Shown piece by piece: positions 36,999-47,890 of a DNA stretch of 49,337 bases (position 1 is the first letter of the stretch; every line of letters starts with the position of its first letter). The notes below the pieces were generated by a model, which saw only the letters and a program-made list of their open reading frames with translations, ran no database searches and was not told where the DNA came from. This DNA is from Acidiphilium sp. PA (GTDB taxonomy: Bacteria; Pseudomonadota; Alphaproteobacteria; Acetobacterales; Acetobacteraceae). A program made the position numbers and the translations under genes. The stretch lies in assembly GCF_026191915.1 (NCBI RefSeq), contig NZ_JAIMBY010000021.1:1-49337 (forward strand), given 5' to 3'.

Positions 36999-37755
36999 TG
37001 ACCTCATAGGGAATGAATTTCTCAATCGACCGGATGATCCTGAGTTGGCATTTCTGCATTTCGAAAGGTCATTTCGGAAGCCTCTCGACCAGCAACTCGG
37101 AGAATTACAGGAGCAGAATAGGGACGGTTATTGGGATTCTTACAACCATTTTATGCAAACCTATATCAATGGTGTTCTTGCGACAGTTACCGCACTTGAG
37201 CTTCCAATACTCAGCTATTGGATAAATAATCCGGCGGCGGCCAATGATGAGAAGAACTTCAAGCAAATAAAATTTGACATCGACGGGGCTATCACCATCA
37301 TCAAAGTACGTCATTCCCAGATATTACGGAAAGCGTCCGTCCATCTTGAATCCAGCACCCGTGACAGAATTCGGGAACTTATAAACAAGATCAAGCTGAC
37401 GATTGAGGGGGTTTCGGTACCGATGGCGCGGAAAGAAGCCCTCATGAATAAACTGAATGCTTTTGCCGCAGAAGTGGATCGCGACCGTACCAAATTCGAG
37501 GCGTTCGGCGCTTTGATGATCGAGGCCGCAGGTGTGGCCGGGAAGGTTGAGCAAAAGCTCCGCCCGATCCGAAAATGGATAGATTCCATTGCCGGGTTGC
37601 TACATGAGGCTAACGCGACGGAAAATGCGGTCATGCGATTAACCGGCCCTGCCAAGCGGCTAGAATCGCCCCCAAAACAGATAGCGGCACCCGTGGACGG
37701 GCCATGGAAAACGCCATCGAACAGTTCTGATCTTGACGACGAGATACCGTTTTAA
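36991..37755 (+). CDS. Unknown helical protein with SSB-like C-terminal tail
   Basis: 254 aa, family not recognised. The body is largely helical (FERSFRKPLDQQLGELQEQN, RIRELINKIKLTIEG, MARKEALMNKLNAFAAEVD). A Pro/Ser linker (about 225-243) leads to the exact end SSDLDDEIPF, the amphipathic acidic tip of bacterial single-strand-binding proteins, which recruits RecQ, ExoI, RecO, PriA and others. No OB-fold is present, so this is not an SSB. It may borrow host SSB partners or compete with SSB. It is AT-richer than the flanking resolvase scar, and the next gene follows after 15 nt. Confidence 0.75.
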   Translation: MSDDLIGNEFLNRPDDPELAFLHFERSFRKPLDQQLGELQEQNRDGYWDSYNHFMQTYINGVLATVTALELPILSYWINNPAAANDEKNFKQIKFDIDGAITIIKVRHSQILRKASVHLESSTRDRIRELINKIKLTIEGVSVPMARKEALMNKLNAFAAEVDRDRTKFEAFGALMIEAAGVAGKVEQKLRPIRKWIDSIAGLLHEANATENAVMRLTGPAKRLESPPKQIAAPVDGPWKTPSNSSDLDDEIPF

Positions 37756-37770
37756 GGGACAGAGACTTCC

Positions 37771-38451
37771 ATGAGCGACGATGAGGAGTCAGTCGTTGGT
37801 TCACTTCCAGCGCCTTTTAAGGGAGATATCCTTTTTGGCCCTGGCGCTGAATCACAAACAAACGCCTGTATCGCTCAATGGGATGCCGACTGGGCTTATA
37901 GCGATGGGTTTCGCCGCGCAGCTCTCTATTTGGCCGAAAAGGTGTGCGATTCCGGAAGTGACCAAGATAAACTGATATATCCGATTGTTTATCTTTACCG
38001 CCATAACACCGAACTCGTACTTAAGGCGATAATGAAATCGGCTTCGCGCTTGCTGGATCGGACAATATCAGAACCTGAGTCGAAGACCTTGGGACGTCAT
38101 GATCTTTGGGAGCTATGGCAGATGGTTAAGCCGTTTCTCGATCCGGTTTGTGAACGGGCAGGCAACACCCCTTTCCCCGCAGCCGATATGGAGGGTGTGG
38201 AATCCTATATCAAGCAAATCCATGAACATGATCCCGACGGCCAACGTTTTCGTTACGCCACAACGGCGGCGAGAAAAGGCGGGAGACCCGTTGCGAGCAA
38301 ACCGTCGCTAAGCCCTGACCTTCGATTGGTGAACGTGAGAATCTTGGCCGTCGCCATGGAAAAGCTTGCTGACTATCTAGAAGGTATCGAGGCCTGGTTT
38401 GGTGATTTAGAGGACGCGAAAAGGGAATGGCAGCACCAGCACCGTGACTGA
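37771..38451 (+). CDS. Unknown helical protein, partner of SSB-tail protein
   Basis: 226 aa. Not firmly recognised. It contains LIYPIVYLYRHNTELVLKAIM and a later GRHDLWELWQMVKPFL, a pattern (RH..E..LK ... H.L..LW) seen in a HEPN-like family of defence-associated hypothetical proteins, from memory. The C-terminus is helical (RLVNVRILAVAMEKLADYLEG). It starts 15 nt after the SSB-tail gene on the same strand and is probably co-expressed. A HEPN RNase role would require R-x4-6-H, which is not clearly present. Confidence 0.6.
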   Translation: MSDDEESVVGSLPAPFKGDILFGPGAESQTNACIAQWDADWAYSDGFRRAALYLAEKVCDSGSDQDKLIYPIVYLYRHNTELVLKAIMKSASRLLDRTISEPESKTLGRHDLWELWQMVKPFLDPVCERAGNTPFPAADMEGVESYIKQIHEHDPDGQRFRYATTAARKGGRPVASKPSLSPDLRLVNVRILAVAMEKLADYLEGIEAWFGDLEDAKREWQHQHRD

Positions 38452-38916
38452 CGCTCCTGAGAGTTCTTTAAGCTGGTGCGGATTGAGTAAGATTTGCTGA
38501 TAGTTTTAGAAATGGCAGTTGCCAGGGCGGTCGACACCTGCTCCTCCCTTGTAAGCCAGTCCTCCGCCGGGTCATGTTCTGCGGTGGATTCAACGGTAGC
38601 AGCGCGTTCGGCGATCAAAAGATAATAGCAAGGAGGATGGGCAGGGCGTAGCGAAGCCATCGGAAACTCGACGAGCAAATGTCCGCTTTTCGGACTTCTG
38701 ATCAAAAGCCGCCCGTCCGCTTCCGGCCAAAAGCCGTAAGGCGGACCATGCCTATTTTTCTTAATTTTCAGTGCCGACCCTTGAATTTACCTATCATGGC
38801 ATCTTCGGTGAGCGCTACCACGCCTATCCCATCATGAATTGTATCTATCGGCCCAAGTGGTCAGGCCTTTCGGGTGCCTGCATCCGTCAGATTGTCTAGC
38901 GAAAGCGCGTACACAC
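38452..38916. other. Gene-free convergent intergenic region
   Basis: This 465-bp gap lies between a plus-strand gene and the 3' end of dnaE2. Short open frames exist but none has a conserved pattern or ribosome binding site. It is a likely junction between the island and the mutasome block. No terminator hairpin was clear. Confidence 0.5.
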
Positions 38917-41900
38917 TCACCTAAAATCCCGCGTCTTCACCTTGATTCCATCGATATGCCGATCTGGAACAAAGATATCGCGCGGCGCCCGACCGAGCGT
39001 CTCGCGCGGATCGGGACCTCCACCGGATTTCGCGCCATCGCCGTGTCCACGCGATATCGGAAATACCGCGTCGCGACCGCCGATGCTCGCGAGCGCGGCC
39101 GACATATCGGCCAGGCGATGGGCGATGAGATGGACGACCTCGCCCTCGCGCTGCACCTGCCCGTAAACCGCGATCATGCCAGATGACAGAATGATGCGCC
39201 GCTGTTTTTCGTAGAGATTCGGCCAGATGACGAGATTGGCGATGCCGGTTTCATCTTCGATGGTGATGAACATGACGCCCTTGGCCGAACCCGGCCGCTG
39301 GCGGACCAGTACGATGCCGGCGGTTTCCAGGAATTTGCCGTCTCGGGCGGACATGAGTTGGTCACAGGGGGTGATTTTCTGGCACCGCAATTCGTCGCGC
39401 AGGTAGGCCACCGGGTGGGAGCGCAGGGATAGGCCCAGATGGGTGTAATCCTCGACCACCTCGCCACCCCCGGTCAGTGGTTTCAAGGCGACTACCGGTT
39501 CCTGGAGTTCCGAAACCGGCTGTTCCGTGCGATTGGCAACGGCTGCGAACAAAGGCAACGCCTCGTCGCGCAATGCCTTGATCGCCCACAGGGCATCGCG
39601 CCGCGCGAGTTTCAACGATGGCAGAAACGCATCCGCCTCGGCCATCTGCACCAGCGCAGCCGTCGGGATGCCAGCGCGTCGCCAGAGATCATCGACCGAG
39701 GTGAAGGAGTGGTTGGCGCGGGACGCAATCAGTGTCGCAACGTGAGAGTTGGCGATCCCCTTCACCATGCGCAGGCCAAGACGGACGGCAAATCGGCTTT
39801 CGTCATGGGTGGGCTCGAGCGTGCAGTCCCAGCGTGAGGCGTTGACGCAGACCGGTCTGATCTCGACACCATGGTCCCGGGCATCGCGCACAATCTGCGC
39901 CGGCGCGTAGAACCCCATCGGCTGGGCATTCAGCAGGGCAGCGCAGAACACGTCCGGGTGGTGGCATTTCAGCCAGGAGGATGCATAGGCGATCAGCGCG
40001 AAGGAGGCGGCGTGGGATTCCGGGAAACCGTAGCTGCCGAAGCCTTCGAGTTGCGAGAAGGTGCGCTCGGCAAACGCTTGTTCGTAGCCGTTGGCGACCA
40101 TGCCGCTCACCAGCTTGTCACGGAAATGCGACACACTGCCGGTGAATTTGAACGTCGCCATCGAGCGGCGTAGCTGATCCGCCTCGGTCGCGGTGAAGCC
40201 GGCGCACTCGATCGCCACGCGCATTGCCTGTTCCTGAAACAGCGGCACGCCGAGGGTTTTGCCGAGCACTCTTTCAAGCTCCGGCTTGGGATAGACCACC
40301 GCCTCCTTACCCTCGCGCCGGCGCAGATACGGATGCACCATGTCGCCCTGGATCGGCCCGGGTCGGACGATCGCAACTTCGATGACCAGGTCGTAGAAGG
40401 TGCGCGGCTTCATCCGCGGCAGCATCACCATCTGCGCGCGGCTTTCGATCTGGAACGTCCCCAGCGTATCGGCGCGACGGATCATCGCGTAGGTGCGCGG
40501 ATCTTCGGCGGGGATGGTGGCGAGGTCGAGTTCGATCCCCTTGTGCTGCGCCAGCAGGTCGAACCCGCGCTTCATGCAGGAGAGCATGCCCAGCGCCAGG
40601 CAATCGACCTTCATGAATTTCAGCGCGTCGATATCGTCCTTGTCCCACTCGATGATCTGGCGGTTGTCCATCGCGGCGGGTTCGATCGGGACCAACTCAT
40701 CGAGCCGGTCGCGGGTCAGCACGAAACCGCCGGGATGCTGCGAGAGGTGGCGCGGTGTGCCGATCAACTCCCGCGCCAGATCGATGGCCAGTTTCAGGCG
40801 ACGGTCTTCGAGGTTGAGGTTCAGTTCCGCGGTGTGTTTGGGTTCGATCCCGTCTTCCGACCAACCCCAGACTTGGGCGTTCAGCGCGGTGATTAGGTCT
40901 TCCGGCAGGCCGAGCGCCTTGCCGACGTCGCGCAGCGCCCCCTTGGTCCGATACCGGATCACGGTGGAGCAGAGGGCGGCGTGATCACGGCCATAGGTGT
41001 CGAACACCCATTGCATGACGATCTCGCGGCGTTCGTGCTCGAAATCGACATCGATATCGGGCGGTTCGCGCCGTTCTTCGGAGATAAAGCGTTCGAACAG
41101 CAGGTCGTTGCGATCCGGATCGATCGAGGTGATGCCGAGCACGAAGCAGACTGCGCTATTGGCCGCCGAGCCGCGCCCCTGGCAGAGAATGCCCCGGCTG
41201 CGAGCGAAGCGGACGATTGAATTCACCGTCAGGAAATACGGCGCGTAGTCGAGCGTTTCGATCAGGCGGAGTTCATGCTTGAGGATGGTGACGACCTCGG
41301 CAGGCACCCCGGCCGGGTAGCGTTGCGCGGCACCTTCCCATGTGAGTTGCGCCAAAGCTTGCTGTGCGGTGCGGCCGGGGATCACATTTTCATCGGGATA
41401 TTGGTAACGCAGTTCGTCGAGCGAGAACCGACACCGATCCGCAATCTCCATGGTCCGGGCCAGCGCCTCGGGATAACGACTGAACAGCCGGTGCATCTCC
41501 GCCGGCGGTTTCAGGTAGCGATCGGCGTGGCGTTCCCGCCGAAACCCGGCCTCATCGATCGTGCAGCCGTGACGGATGCAGGTAACGACATCCTGCAGGA
41601 TGCGCCGGTTCCTGGCGTGGAACAGCACGTCGTTGGTCACCACGGTCGGCACCTTTGCGCGCGCGGCCAGGTTCGACAGTTCGAACAACCGCAGTGCATC
41701 GTTGGGCCGGCGTCGCAGGGTCAGTGCCAGATAGGCGCGATCGCCGAACGACAGGGCCAGGCGGCGGAGATTGCGCACGCAGGCGTCGTCGGCCTCTTCA
41801 GGGATGAGTACGCCGATCAGACCCTCGGCATAGGCCACCAGATCGGACCAATCGAGGCGGCATTGCGCCTTGCCGCCCCGTTGTTTGCCCAGGGACAACA

Positions 41901-42183
41901 GGCGACAAAGCCGGGAATAGGCCGGGCGGTCGGTAGGATAGACCAGCAGCGATGTGCCATCGGTCAGGTCGAGCCGGCAACCGACGATCAGGCGGATATC
42001 GTTGGCCTTGGCCGCGACATGGGCGCGCACGATGCCGGCGAGGCTATTGCGATCGGTGATCGCCAAGGCGGCGAGGCCGAGATGGGCCGCCTGGGCGAAT
42101 AACTCGTCGCAGGAACTCGCGCCGCGCAGGAAACTGAAATGCGAGGTGCACTGCAGCTCGACATAGGCGGCATCGGGGCTCAT
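38917..42183 (-). CDS. dnaE2: Error-prone DNA polymerase III alpha subunit DnaE2 (ImuC)
   Basis: 1088 aa from ATG 42183, which overlaps the imuB stop (ATGA); a GTG at 42207 is less likely. An N-terminal PHP domain ([31 protein letters not shown]) and the C-family polymerase core with catalytic aspartates in [19 protein letters not shown] are present. Near the C-terminus is an OB-fold ([19 protein letters not shown]). It lacks a PolIII epsilon-binding extension, as DnaE2 does. It performs damage-tolerant, mutagenic synthesis together with ImuA and ImuB. Confidence 0.95.
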   Translation of the reverse strand: MSPDAAYVELQCTSHFSFLRGASSCDELFAQAAHLGLAALAITDRNSLAGIVRAHVAAKANDIRLIVGCRLDLTDGTSLLVYPTDRPAYSRLCRLLSLGKQRGGKAQCRLDWSDLVAYAEGLIGVLIPEEADDACVRNLRRLALSFGDRAYLALTLRRRPNDALRLFELSNLAARAKVPTVVTNDVLFHARNRRILQDVVTCIRHGCTIDEAGFRRERHADRYLKPPAEMHRLFSRYPEALARTMEIADRCRFSLDELRYQYPDENVIPGRTAQQALAQLTWEGAAQRYPAGVPAEVVTILKHELRLIETLDYAPYFLTVNSIVRFARSRGILCQGRGSAANSAVCFVLGITSIDPDRNDLLFERFISEERREPPDIDVDFEHERREIVMQWVFDTYGRDHAALCSTVIRYRTKGALRDVGKALGLPEDLITALNAQVWGWSEDGIEPKHTAELNLNLEDRRLKLAIDLARELIGTPRHLSQHPGGFVLTRDRLDELVPIEPAAMDNRQIIEWDKDDIDALKFMKVDCLALGMLSCMKRGFDLLAQHKGIELDLATIPAEDPRTYAMIRRADTLGTFQIESRAQMVMLPRMKPRTFYDLVIEVAIVRPGPIQGDMVHPYLRRREGKEAVVYPKPELERVLGKTLGVPLFQEQAMRVAIECAGFTATEADQLRRSMATFKFTGSVSHFRDKLVSGMVANGYEQAFAERTFSQLEGFGSYGFPESHAASFALIAYASSWLKCHHPDVFCAALLNAQPMGFYAPAQIVRDARDHGVEIRPVCVNASRWDCTLEPTHDESRFAVRLGLRMVKGIANSHVATLIASRANHSFTSVDDLWRRAGIPTAALVQMAEADAFLPSLKLARRDALWAIKALRDEALPLFAAVANRTEQPVSELQEPVVALKPLTGGGEVVEDYTHLGLSLRSHPVAYLRDELRCQKITPCDQLMSARDGKFLETAGIVLVRQRPGSAKGVMFITIEDETGIANLVIWPNLYEKQRRIILSSGMIAVYGQVQREGEVVHLIAHRLADMSAALASIGGRDAVFPISRGHGDGAKSGGGPDPRETLGRAPRDIFVPDRHIDGIKVKTRDFR

Positions 42184-43748
42184 CCGAATATCCCGTGCAG
42201 GAACCACCGATGCGAGCCGGTGGCGGTATCCTCGCCATCCCCCGCCCGGAATACCCAGAACCGCTCGCCAGCGTCATCCTCGATCCGAAAGTAATCCCGC
42301 ACCGCGATCAACTCGGCGTCGCGTTTCCACCATTCGCCAAATACCCGCTCGGGTCCGTCGGCCCGTTTGACGCGGCGGCGAATGCCGCGCCAGGTGAAGT
42401 TGACGGGCGGATGGTCGGGCAGCAACGCGACGGTCTCAATCGGTTCGGGGTTTGGCAGCAGGCGCGTCGGTCGGGGCCAATGGTCCGGCCAATTGGTTTT
42501 GGTCGGTGGCGCGGTCGCCGCGATCCGGCTCAGGGAGCGTTCCGGCACATCGCTTGCTACTGGTGCAAACCGATAGAGCCGGTCGCCGCCAACCCGGTTG
42601 GCGATGGTATCGATCAGATCCGAGATATCGGCCTCAGGCTCATCTGCAAGTAGCGACGTCAACTGCTTCGGCCCGAACGGTTCGGATCGTGCGGCGCAGA
42701 GCGTCATGATCTCGATCCCGAAGCCAGGATCGATCGTCTCGATCTTGTCGCAGAGCAGTCGGGTCAAGCGTTTGACATTCCGAACCGGCAACGCGGTGCC
42801 GACGCGGATCGCCTGGGACTGCGCATCGACCCGATGAAACACCAGATCGAGTCGTCGCGCGCCGAGCCCTTTGGCTTCCAGCATGGTGCAGAGTTCGGCG
42901 ACCAGGATGCCAGTATAGCGTGCAATGGTTTCCGCCGCGCCGATCGGTTCAGCGAAATTCCGGCGTACCTCGATCAAATCCGGCGGCCGCGCCGCTTCGA
43001 TCGCCTCTGCCAATGTACCGAACGCCTGATCGAGCCTGCGGTGCAATTGCGGGCCGAACCGCAGGGCGAGCGGCGCGCGCGGTTGATCGGCCAGATCGCC
43101 GATCCGTTCGAACCCCAGCCGGCGCAAACCGGCGATCATCTCTGCCGGCAGGCGCAGGGCGGCGATTGGCAAGGTCAGCAGGATGTCCCGTGACGTGCCT
43201 GCCGGTGCGAGGAACATCGGCTTCGCGACAAACCGCGCCAGCGCATGCGCCGCTCCCCAGCTATCCGCCATCGCAGCGCGCGCGGCCACGCCGACAGCGC
43301 CCAAGCGGGCGACTATGTCGTGTAACATCGGCGCCTCGCCGCCCAGGAGGTGAGCTGCGCCGGTCGCATCGATGACCAACCCATCCGGCGGATCGGCCGC
43401 GACAATCGGTGCGTAGCGGTGCAGCGCCCATAGCGCCAGGCGCTCGAGCCCTGCCATATCCGCCATCGGTTCCGCGTCCGTGACCGTCAGGCCGGGGATC
43501 AGAGCCTGTGCCTGGGTCACCGGCATGCCGATCCGCAGGCCAAGGTCTTGCGCCAAACCATTGACTGCGAAAACGATCCGTCGATTGCGGTCCCGACCAG
43601 CGAGGATCAGTGGTGTCTCAGGCGACGGCGGTGCGATACCCGGGACTTCCGGTACCGGCTGCCCGGGCGGTCGAGCCGAGACGCGCCGCTCCCGATTGTA
43701 TCGATCGATCGGCCAGTTCGGCAGAAACAGCGAGACGACCCTGGGCAT
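42180..43748 (-). CDS. imuB: ImuB, Y-family polymerase-like mutasome protein
   Basis: 522 aa from ATG 43748 ([20 protein letters not shown]); nine upstream codons stay open but are probably not used. Y-family-like palm and little-finger segments are recognisable ([72 protein letters not shown]). ImuB lacks the catalytic acidic residues of true Y-polymerases and links DnaE2 and ImuA to the beta clamp. The 5' end overlaps imuA by 131 nt and the 3' end overlaps dnaE2 by 4 nt. Confidence 0.93.
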   Translation of the reverse strand: MPRVVSLFLPNWPIDRYNRERRVSARPPGQPVPEVPGIAPPSPETPLILAGRDRNRRIVFAVNGLAQDLGLRIGMPVTQAQALIPGLTVTDAEPMADMAGLERLALWALHRYAPIVAADPPDGLVIDATGAAHLLGGEAPMLHDIVARLGAVGVAARAAMADSWGAAHALARFVAKPMFLAPAGTSRDILLTLPIAALRLPAEMIAGLRRLGFERIGDLADQPRAPLALRFGPQLHRRLDQAFGTLAEAIEAARPPDLIEVRRNFAEPIGAAETIARYTGILVAELCTMLEAKGLGARRLDLVFHRVDAQSQAIRVGTALPVRNVKRLTRLLCDKIETIDPGFGIEIMTLCAARSEPFGPKQLTSLLADEPEADISDLIDTIANRVGGDRLYRFAPVASDVPERSLSRIAATAPPTKTNWPDHWPRPTRLLPNPEPIETVALLPDHPPVNFTWRGIRRRVKRADGPERVFGEWWKRDAELIAVRDYFRIEDDAGERFWVFRAGDGEDTATGSHRWFLHGIFG

Positions 43749-44397
43749 CGCATGCCTCCACTTCAAAATCGGCATTCTCGCCAGCGCGGCACCGGATCAA
43801 CTCGACATGCCACCGTGCCCGCCCGATCCCCGGCACCGGCAATGGCGCCGAGGGCAGGACGCTCACCCGCCATCGCGTGGTTGCGGCGGTCGGTTGCCCG
43901 AAATCACTGGCATCGGCCTGGCGCCGCCAGCGACGCAGCGCGATCCCCGGCGTGCCCGAACTTTCCGCCGCCAATTGCAATCGCCGTGAATGGGTCATCG
44001 AAAGCCGGCCAAGCTCAGCGACAACACCGCCCAACCCACCATGACGCAAACCCTCCTCAAAACAGGTCAGCACCGATGTTTCATCGCCCGCCTCGACATA
44101 GATTACCCGATCGGCCGACAGACCGGCCTGGGCGATGGCGGGTGCGAACAGATCCGGTCGCGTCAGGCACCACAATACCGGCCCTTTGGTGCGCGCCATG
44201 ATCCCGGCCGCAAACAATGCCGCCGCGGCACCATCGATCGCGCCGTTGCCGCCGCCCGCCACCTCATGGAGTGCGCCCATGGCCAGCCCGCCACCGGGCA
44301 GCCGCCCGTCGAGTTCAGCCACTCCGAACGGCAGAATGGCCGACGCGCGCTTCCTGCCGGCTTCGATCCGCCGGATTGTCTCGCGTAACGCATTCAT
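43618..44397 (-). CDS. imuA: ImuA, RecA-like mutasome protein
   Basis: 259 aa from ATG 44397 (MNALRETIRRIEAG); a GTG at 44415 is an alternative. The protein has FGVAELDGRLPGGGLAMGAL, HEVAGGG and the strand PVLWCLTRPDLFAPAIAQAG, the RecA/SulA-related pattern of ImuA. It modulates RecA and is essential for mutasome activity. It leads the imuA-imuB-dnaE2 operon and lies 50 bp from a LexA box. The long overlap with imuB is common for these genes. Confidence 0.92.
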   Translation of the reverse strand: MNALRETIRRIEAGRKRASAILPFGVAELDGRLPGGGLAMGALHEVAGGGNGAIDGAAAALFAAGIMARTKGPVLWCLTRPDLFAPAIAQAGLSADRVIYVEAGDETSVLTCFEEGLRHGGLGGVVAELGRLSMTHSRRLQLAAESSGTPGIALRRWRRQADASDFGQPTAATTRWRVSVLPSAPLPVPGIGRARWHVELIRCRAGENADFEVEACDAQGRLAVSAELADRSIQSGAARLGSTARAAGTGSPGYRTAVA

Positions 44398-44446
44398 GGT
44401 GGCCGGTGGTTGCACGTCGCGGATCAGCCTTTCGAGGGAGATTAAT

Positions 44447-44461
44447 GTTCGTTATTTGTTC
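44447..44461. promoter_or_regulatory. LexA (SOS) box of the imu operon
   Basis: GTTCGTTATTTGTTC matches the alphaproteobacterial LexA consensus GTTC-N7-GTTC exactly and lies 50 bp upstream of the imuA ATG, where the promoter should be. This implies induction of the mutasome by DNA damage. The divergent helicase starts about 300 bp away and may or may not share it. Confidence 0.88.
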
Positions 44462-44756
44462 TTATCACTCATCGCGAGTCAAGCGAGCAAAACGGACGCG
44501 CGCACCATGATGAAGGATGGCGGTCGCGATCGCCTTGAGTCGTCCAATGAGGTCGTGCGCGCATCTCGTTGACAATGAACGGTTCGCTCGCCCGCCTTTC
44601 TGTATCGCGCGGTTCGATCAAATTTTTTGAGGGGTGTCGGTGTGCAGGTCGCCGGTGCTCATCTGGGGACGCTCCTGGCGGCTCAGTGCGTGTTAACACT
44701 TGCGAACAAAACAGGAAAATCGGATAATCGGTCTCGACACCGTAAGGGGACCGAAA

Positions 44757-46853
44757 GTGACCGCCGCGGCCTATCTGGATAAACTCAATGACGAGCAACG
44801 AAGCGCGGTCGTCCATGGCATCGATCCCGCCACGACGACGCATATCGGCGCGCCGCTGTTGGTGATCGCCGGTGCGGGGTCAGGCAAGACCAACACGCTG
44901 GCGCATCGGGTCGCCCATCTGATCGTCAACGGCGTCGATCCACGCCGCATCCTGTTGATGAGTTTCTCACGCCGCGCCGCTGCCGAGATGACCCGCCGTG
45001 CCGAACGCATCTCGGCTCAAGCCTTCGGCGGGAAAACAGGGACCATGACGGACGCCCTGACCTGGGCCGGCACCTTCCATGGCATCGGGGCTCGGCTGCT
45101 ACGGGACTACGCCGAACAAATTGGATTGGATCCGGCGTTCACGATCCATGACCGTGAAGATTCCGCCGATCTGATGAACCTCGCCCGGCACGAGCTGGGT
45201 TTTTCGAAGACAGAACGCCGGTTCCCGACCAAAGGCACCTGCCTTTCGATCTATTCCCGCTGCGTGAACACCGAATTGTCACTCGATGAGGTGCTGCCCA
45301 CCAGTTTTCCCTGGTGCTCGTCCTGGGAGGCTGAACTGCAACAGCTATTCGGCGCCTATGTCGAGGCGAAGCAGCGGCAGAACGTGCTCGATTACGATGA
45401 CCTGCTGCTCTACTGGGCACAGATGGTCAGCGAACCAGCTCTGGCCGGGGAGATCGGCGGCCGTTTCGATCACATCCTGGTCGATGAGTATCAGGACACG
45501 AACAGGCTGCAATCCTCGATCCTGCTGGCACTGAAACCCGGCGGTCGGGGTCTAACCGTGGTGGGCGACGATGCGCAGTCGATCTACGCGTTCCGCGGTG
45601 CGACCGTGCGCAACATTCTCGATTTTACTGGAGCGTTCAGTCCCCCGGCTGACATCATCACGCTGGAGCGGAATTACCGGTCGACCGCCGCGATCCTTGC
45701 CGCGGCAAACGGGGTCATTGGCCTCGCCAAGGAGCGGTTCACGAAAAACCTTTGGAGCGAGCGGACGACCGAAACTCTTCCGCAGCTCGTCCATGTCCGC
45801 GATGATGCCGATCAGGCCCGCTTCATCGTCGAGCGGGTGCTGGAGAACCGCGAGGCGGGTATTACGCTCAAGCAGCAGGCCGTTCTGTTCCGCACATCCC
45901 ATCACAGCGGCGCTCTCGAGGTCGAACTGACCCGGCGAAACATCCCGTTCGTCAAATTCGGTGGCCTGAAGTTTCTGGACTCCGCCCACATCAAGGACGT
46001 CATCGCGGTTCTGCGCTGGGTCGAGAACCCCCGGGACCGCGTCGCTGGCTTCCGGGTGATGCAATTGCTGCCTGGTGTCGGTCCGACCTCGGCCGCAAAA
46101 GTGATGGATCACATAATCGGTGCCGCCGATCCGGTCGGTGCCCTCGGTGACGCGCCAGCACCCGCGCGCGCCGGCGGCGCGTGGACAAGTTTCATCGAAA
46201 CCATCCAGTTGCTGCGGTCACGCGCCGCCAACTGGCCAAGCGAACTTGAGCTGATCCGCCGATGGTACGAGCCGCACCTGGATCGCATGCATGAAGATGC
46301 CAGCGTTCGGCTCGCCGATCTGATCCAACTCGAGCAGATCGCTGGCGGCTATGCTTCACGCGAACGCTTCCTGACTGAATTGACGCTCGATCCACCAGAC
46401 GCGACCAGCGATCAGGCCGGGGTACCACTCCTCGACGAGGATTACCTCAATCTCTCGACCATCCATTCCGCCAAGGGGCAGGAGTTCCGGTCGGTCTTCG
46501 TCCTGAACGTGGTTGACGGGTGCATGCCGTCCGATCTGGGCACTGGGCAATCGCACGAGATCGAGGAGGAGCGCCGTCTCCTTTATGTCGCCATGACGCG
46601 TGCCAAGGATGATCTGCATCTGATGATCCCGCAGCGGTTCTTCGTGCATGGCCAGGCCGCTTATGGTGACCGGCATGTCTACGCCGCGCGCACACGGTTC
46701 ATACCGAACGCCATCGTCCATCTGTTCGACATGACGAACTGGCCGCCTGCAGTCGCTGGCGCCACCAACGCCCAACCGATCAACCCAGCGATACGCATTG
46801 ATCTCGGCGCGCGGATGCGCGGCATGTGGCGTTCGGGGGCGCAAAATGTGTAA
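44757..46853 (+). CDS. UvrD/PcrA-like SF1 DNA helicase
   Basis: 698 aa from GTG 44757, which follows a good ribosome binding site (AAGGGG 6-7 nt upstream); the frame is open to 44700 but less suitable. All SF1A motifs are present: DEQRSAV (Q motif), Walker A GAGSGKT (39-45), [13 protein letters not shown] (II), [14 protein letters not shown] (III), TLERNYRST (IV), [14 protein letters not shown] (V) and [15 protein letters not shown] (VI). It is not the canonical UvrD: the C-terminal Tudor-like clamp is absent. The 3' end overlaps the SRAP gene by 8 nt, so both are co-expressed. Likely a repair or anti-recombinase helicase. Confidence 0.92.
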   Translation: MTAAAYLDKLNDEQRSAVVHGIDPATTTHIGAPLLVIAGAGSGKTNTLAHRVAHLIVNGVDPRRILLMSFSRRAAAEMTRRAERISAQAFGGKTGTMTDALTWAGTFHGIGARLLRDYAEQIGLDPAFTIHDREDSADLMNLARHELGFSKTERRFPTKGTCLSIYSRCVNTELSLDEVLPTSFPWCSSWEAELQQLFGAYVEAKQRQNVLDYDDLLLYWAQMVSEPALAGEIGGRFDHILVDEYQDTNRLQSSILLALKPGGRGLTVVGDDAQSIYAFRGATVRNILDFTGAFSPPADIITLERNYRSTAAILAAANGVIGLAKERFTKNLWSERTTETLPQLVHVRDDADQARFIVERVLENREAGITLKQQAVLFRTSHHSGALEVELTRRNIPFVKFGGLKFLDSAHIKDVIAVLRWVENPRDRVAGFRVMQLLPGVGPTSAAKVMDHIIGAADPVGALGDAPAPARAGGAWTSFIETIQLLRSRAANWPSELELIRRWYEPHLDRMHEDASVRLADLIQLEQIAGGYASRERFLTELTLDPPDATSDQAGVPLLDEDYLNLSTIHSAKGQEFRSVFVLNVVDGCMPSDLGTGQSHEIEEERRLLYVAMTRAKDDLHLMIPQRFFVHGQAAYGDRHVYAARTRFIPNAIVHLFDMTNWPPAVAGATNAQPINPAIRIDLGARMRGMWRSGAQNV

Positions 46854-47526
46854 CCTCTACAGCGTCACGAAAGGCCAGCAGGCAATCCGCGAATTGACCC
46901 GCGCCATGCTCGACACCACGGGCAATCTACCGTCCCTCCCGGCTATCTTCCCCGATACATTGGCCCCAGTGCTTCGCAGTTCACCTGATGGCGAGCGCGA
47001 ACTGACGATGATGCGGTGGGGTATGCCGGGCCCACCGCAATTCGGCGGCGCGCCGGTAACCAATATCCGCAATACGGCCAGCCCACACTGGCGGCGCTGG
47101 CTCCCGCCACAGAACCGGTGCCTCGTGCCCGCCACCTCGTTCAGCGAATGGGAGGACACCAAACCGAAGAAAACCCCGGTCTGGTTCGCGCTCGACCAGA
47201 ACCGGCCGCTCTTCGCGTTCGCCGGTCTCTGGACAGCCTGGCACGGCAAACGAGGCACGAAGGCAAACCCCGTCGAGGGCGAGCATAGGCTCTTCGGGTT
47301 TCTCACGACGGAACCAAACGGCATCGTCCGCCCGATCCATCCGAAAGCCATGCCCGTCATTCTGACGACCCCCGAGGAAATGGACGTCTGGATGCGGGCG
47401 CCGTGGGCTGAGGCGGCGGGACTGCAACGGCCCTTGCCTGATCCCAAGCTCGTCGTTGTGGCGAGGGGTGAGCGTCATGATGGGATGAACCCCGGTGCGC
47501 CATATTTCACCACTTCATCTGGGTAG
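46846..47526 (+). CDS. SRAP (YedK/HMCES-like) abasic-site crosslinking protein
   Basis: 226 aa. The ATG at 46846 gives the required N-terminal MCNLYS: after Met removal Cys2 is the residue that forms a thiazolidine link to abasic sites. Other active-site residues are in place: Asn73 (VTNIRNTA), Glu101 (TSFSEWED) and His165 ([12 protein letters not shown]). It shields abasic sites in single-stranded DNA. The gene overlaps the UvrD-like helicase stop by 8 nt, giving a small repair operon divergent from the SOS mutasome. A rho-independent terminator follows. Confidence 0.93.
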   Translation: MCNLYSVTKGQQAIRELTRAMLDTTGNLPSLPAIFPDTLAPVLRSSPDGERELTMMRWGMPGPPQFGGAPVTNIRNTASPHWRRWLPPQNRCLVPATSFSEWEDTKPKKTPVWFALDQNRPLFAFAGLWTAWHGKRGTKANPVEGEHRLFGFLTTEPNGIVRPIHPKAMPVILTTPEEMDVWMRAPWAEAAGLQRPLPDPKLVVVARGERHDGMNPGAPYFTTSSG

Positions 47527-47542
47527 TGAAAAGATCTCCAGT

Positions 47543-47590
47543 CCATTGCCCTACTCACTAGGGCAATGGTCCTTTTATTTCATTTACGAA
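47543..47590 (+). terminator. Rho-independent terminator after the SRAP gene
   Basis: A 10-bp perfect stem CCATTGCCCT/AGGGCAATGG (47543-47552 and 47560-47569) with a 7-nt loop is followed by TCCTTTTATTTCATTT. It begins 17 nt after the SRAP stop. Confidence 0.85.
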
Positions 47591-47768
47591 ATGATGTGCA
47601 ATTTGCCGTGGCGGAAAGCTTGCTTCATGCCGCCCGACGAACACCGGCGCTATCGTGCGGTCCTCTCGGAACGGCTCAACGGTTTCTTCACCTAGGCGGA
47701 AACCGCGAAGTGGAAGCTCTCCACCAAAACAACCTTGGCCGAGATACGGATTCCAGAGAACTTGCCCG

Positions 47769-47838
47769 GTGATTCCGATTTTTACTCGCCCCCCAATCCG
47801 ACCTTCATTCACTCGGGAATTCCGAGATTTATTCGCCC
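47769..47838. repeat. IS21-type terminal repeats (two related copies)
   Basis: GTGATTCCGATTTTTACTCGCC (47769-47790) recurs with changes as GGAATTCCGAGATTTATTCGCC (about 47816-47837). Multiple related terminal repeats are typical of IS21 ends, and a decayed istB follows directly to the right. Confidence 0.55.
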
Positions 47839-47890
47839 GGGTAAGGGTCTCTGTGGCTGCTGATTTCGTTGCTCTCCTGTTATCCTGAGG

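Noticed and set aside
38373-38705. 110-codon minus-strand frame near the dnaE2 end
   Set aside because: It has no ribosome binding site or conserved pattern and is antisense to the end of the upstream plus-strand gene.
41275-42102. 275-codon plus-strand frame
   Set aside because: It is opposite the PHP domain of dnaE2.
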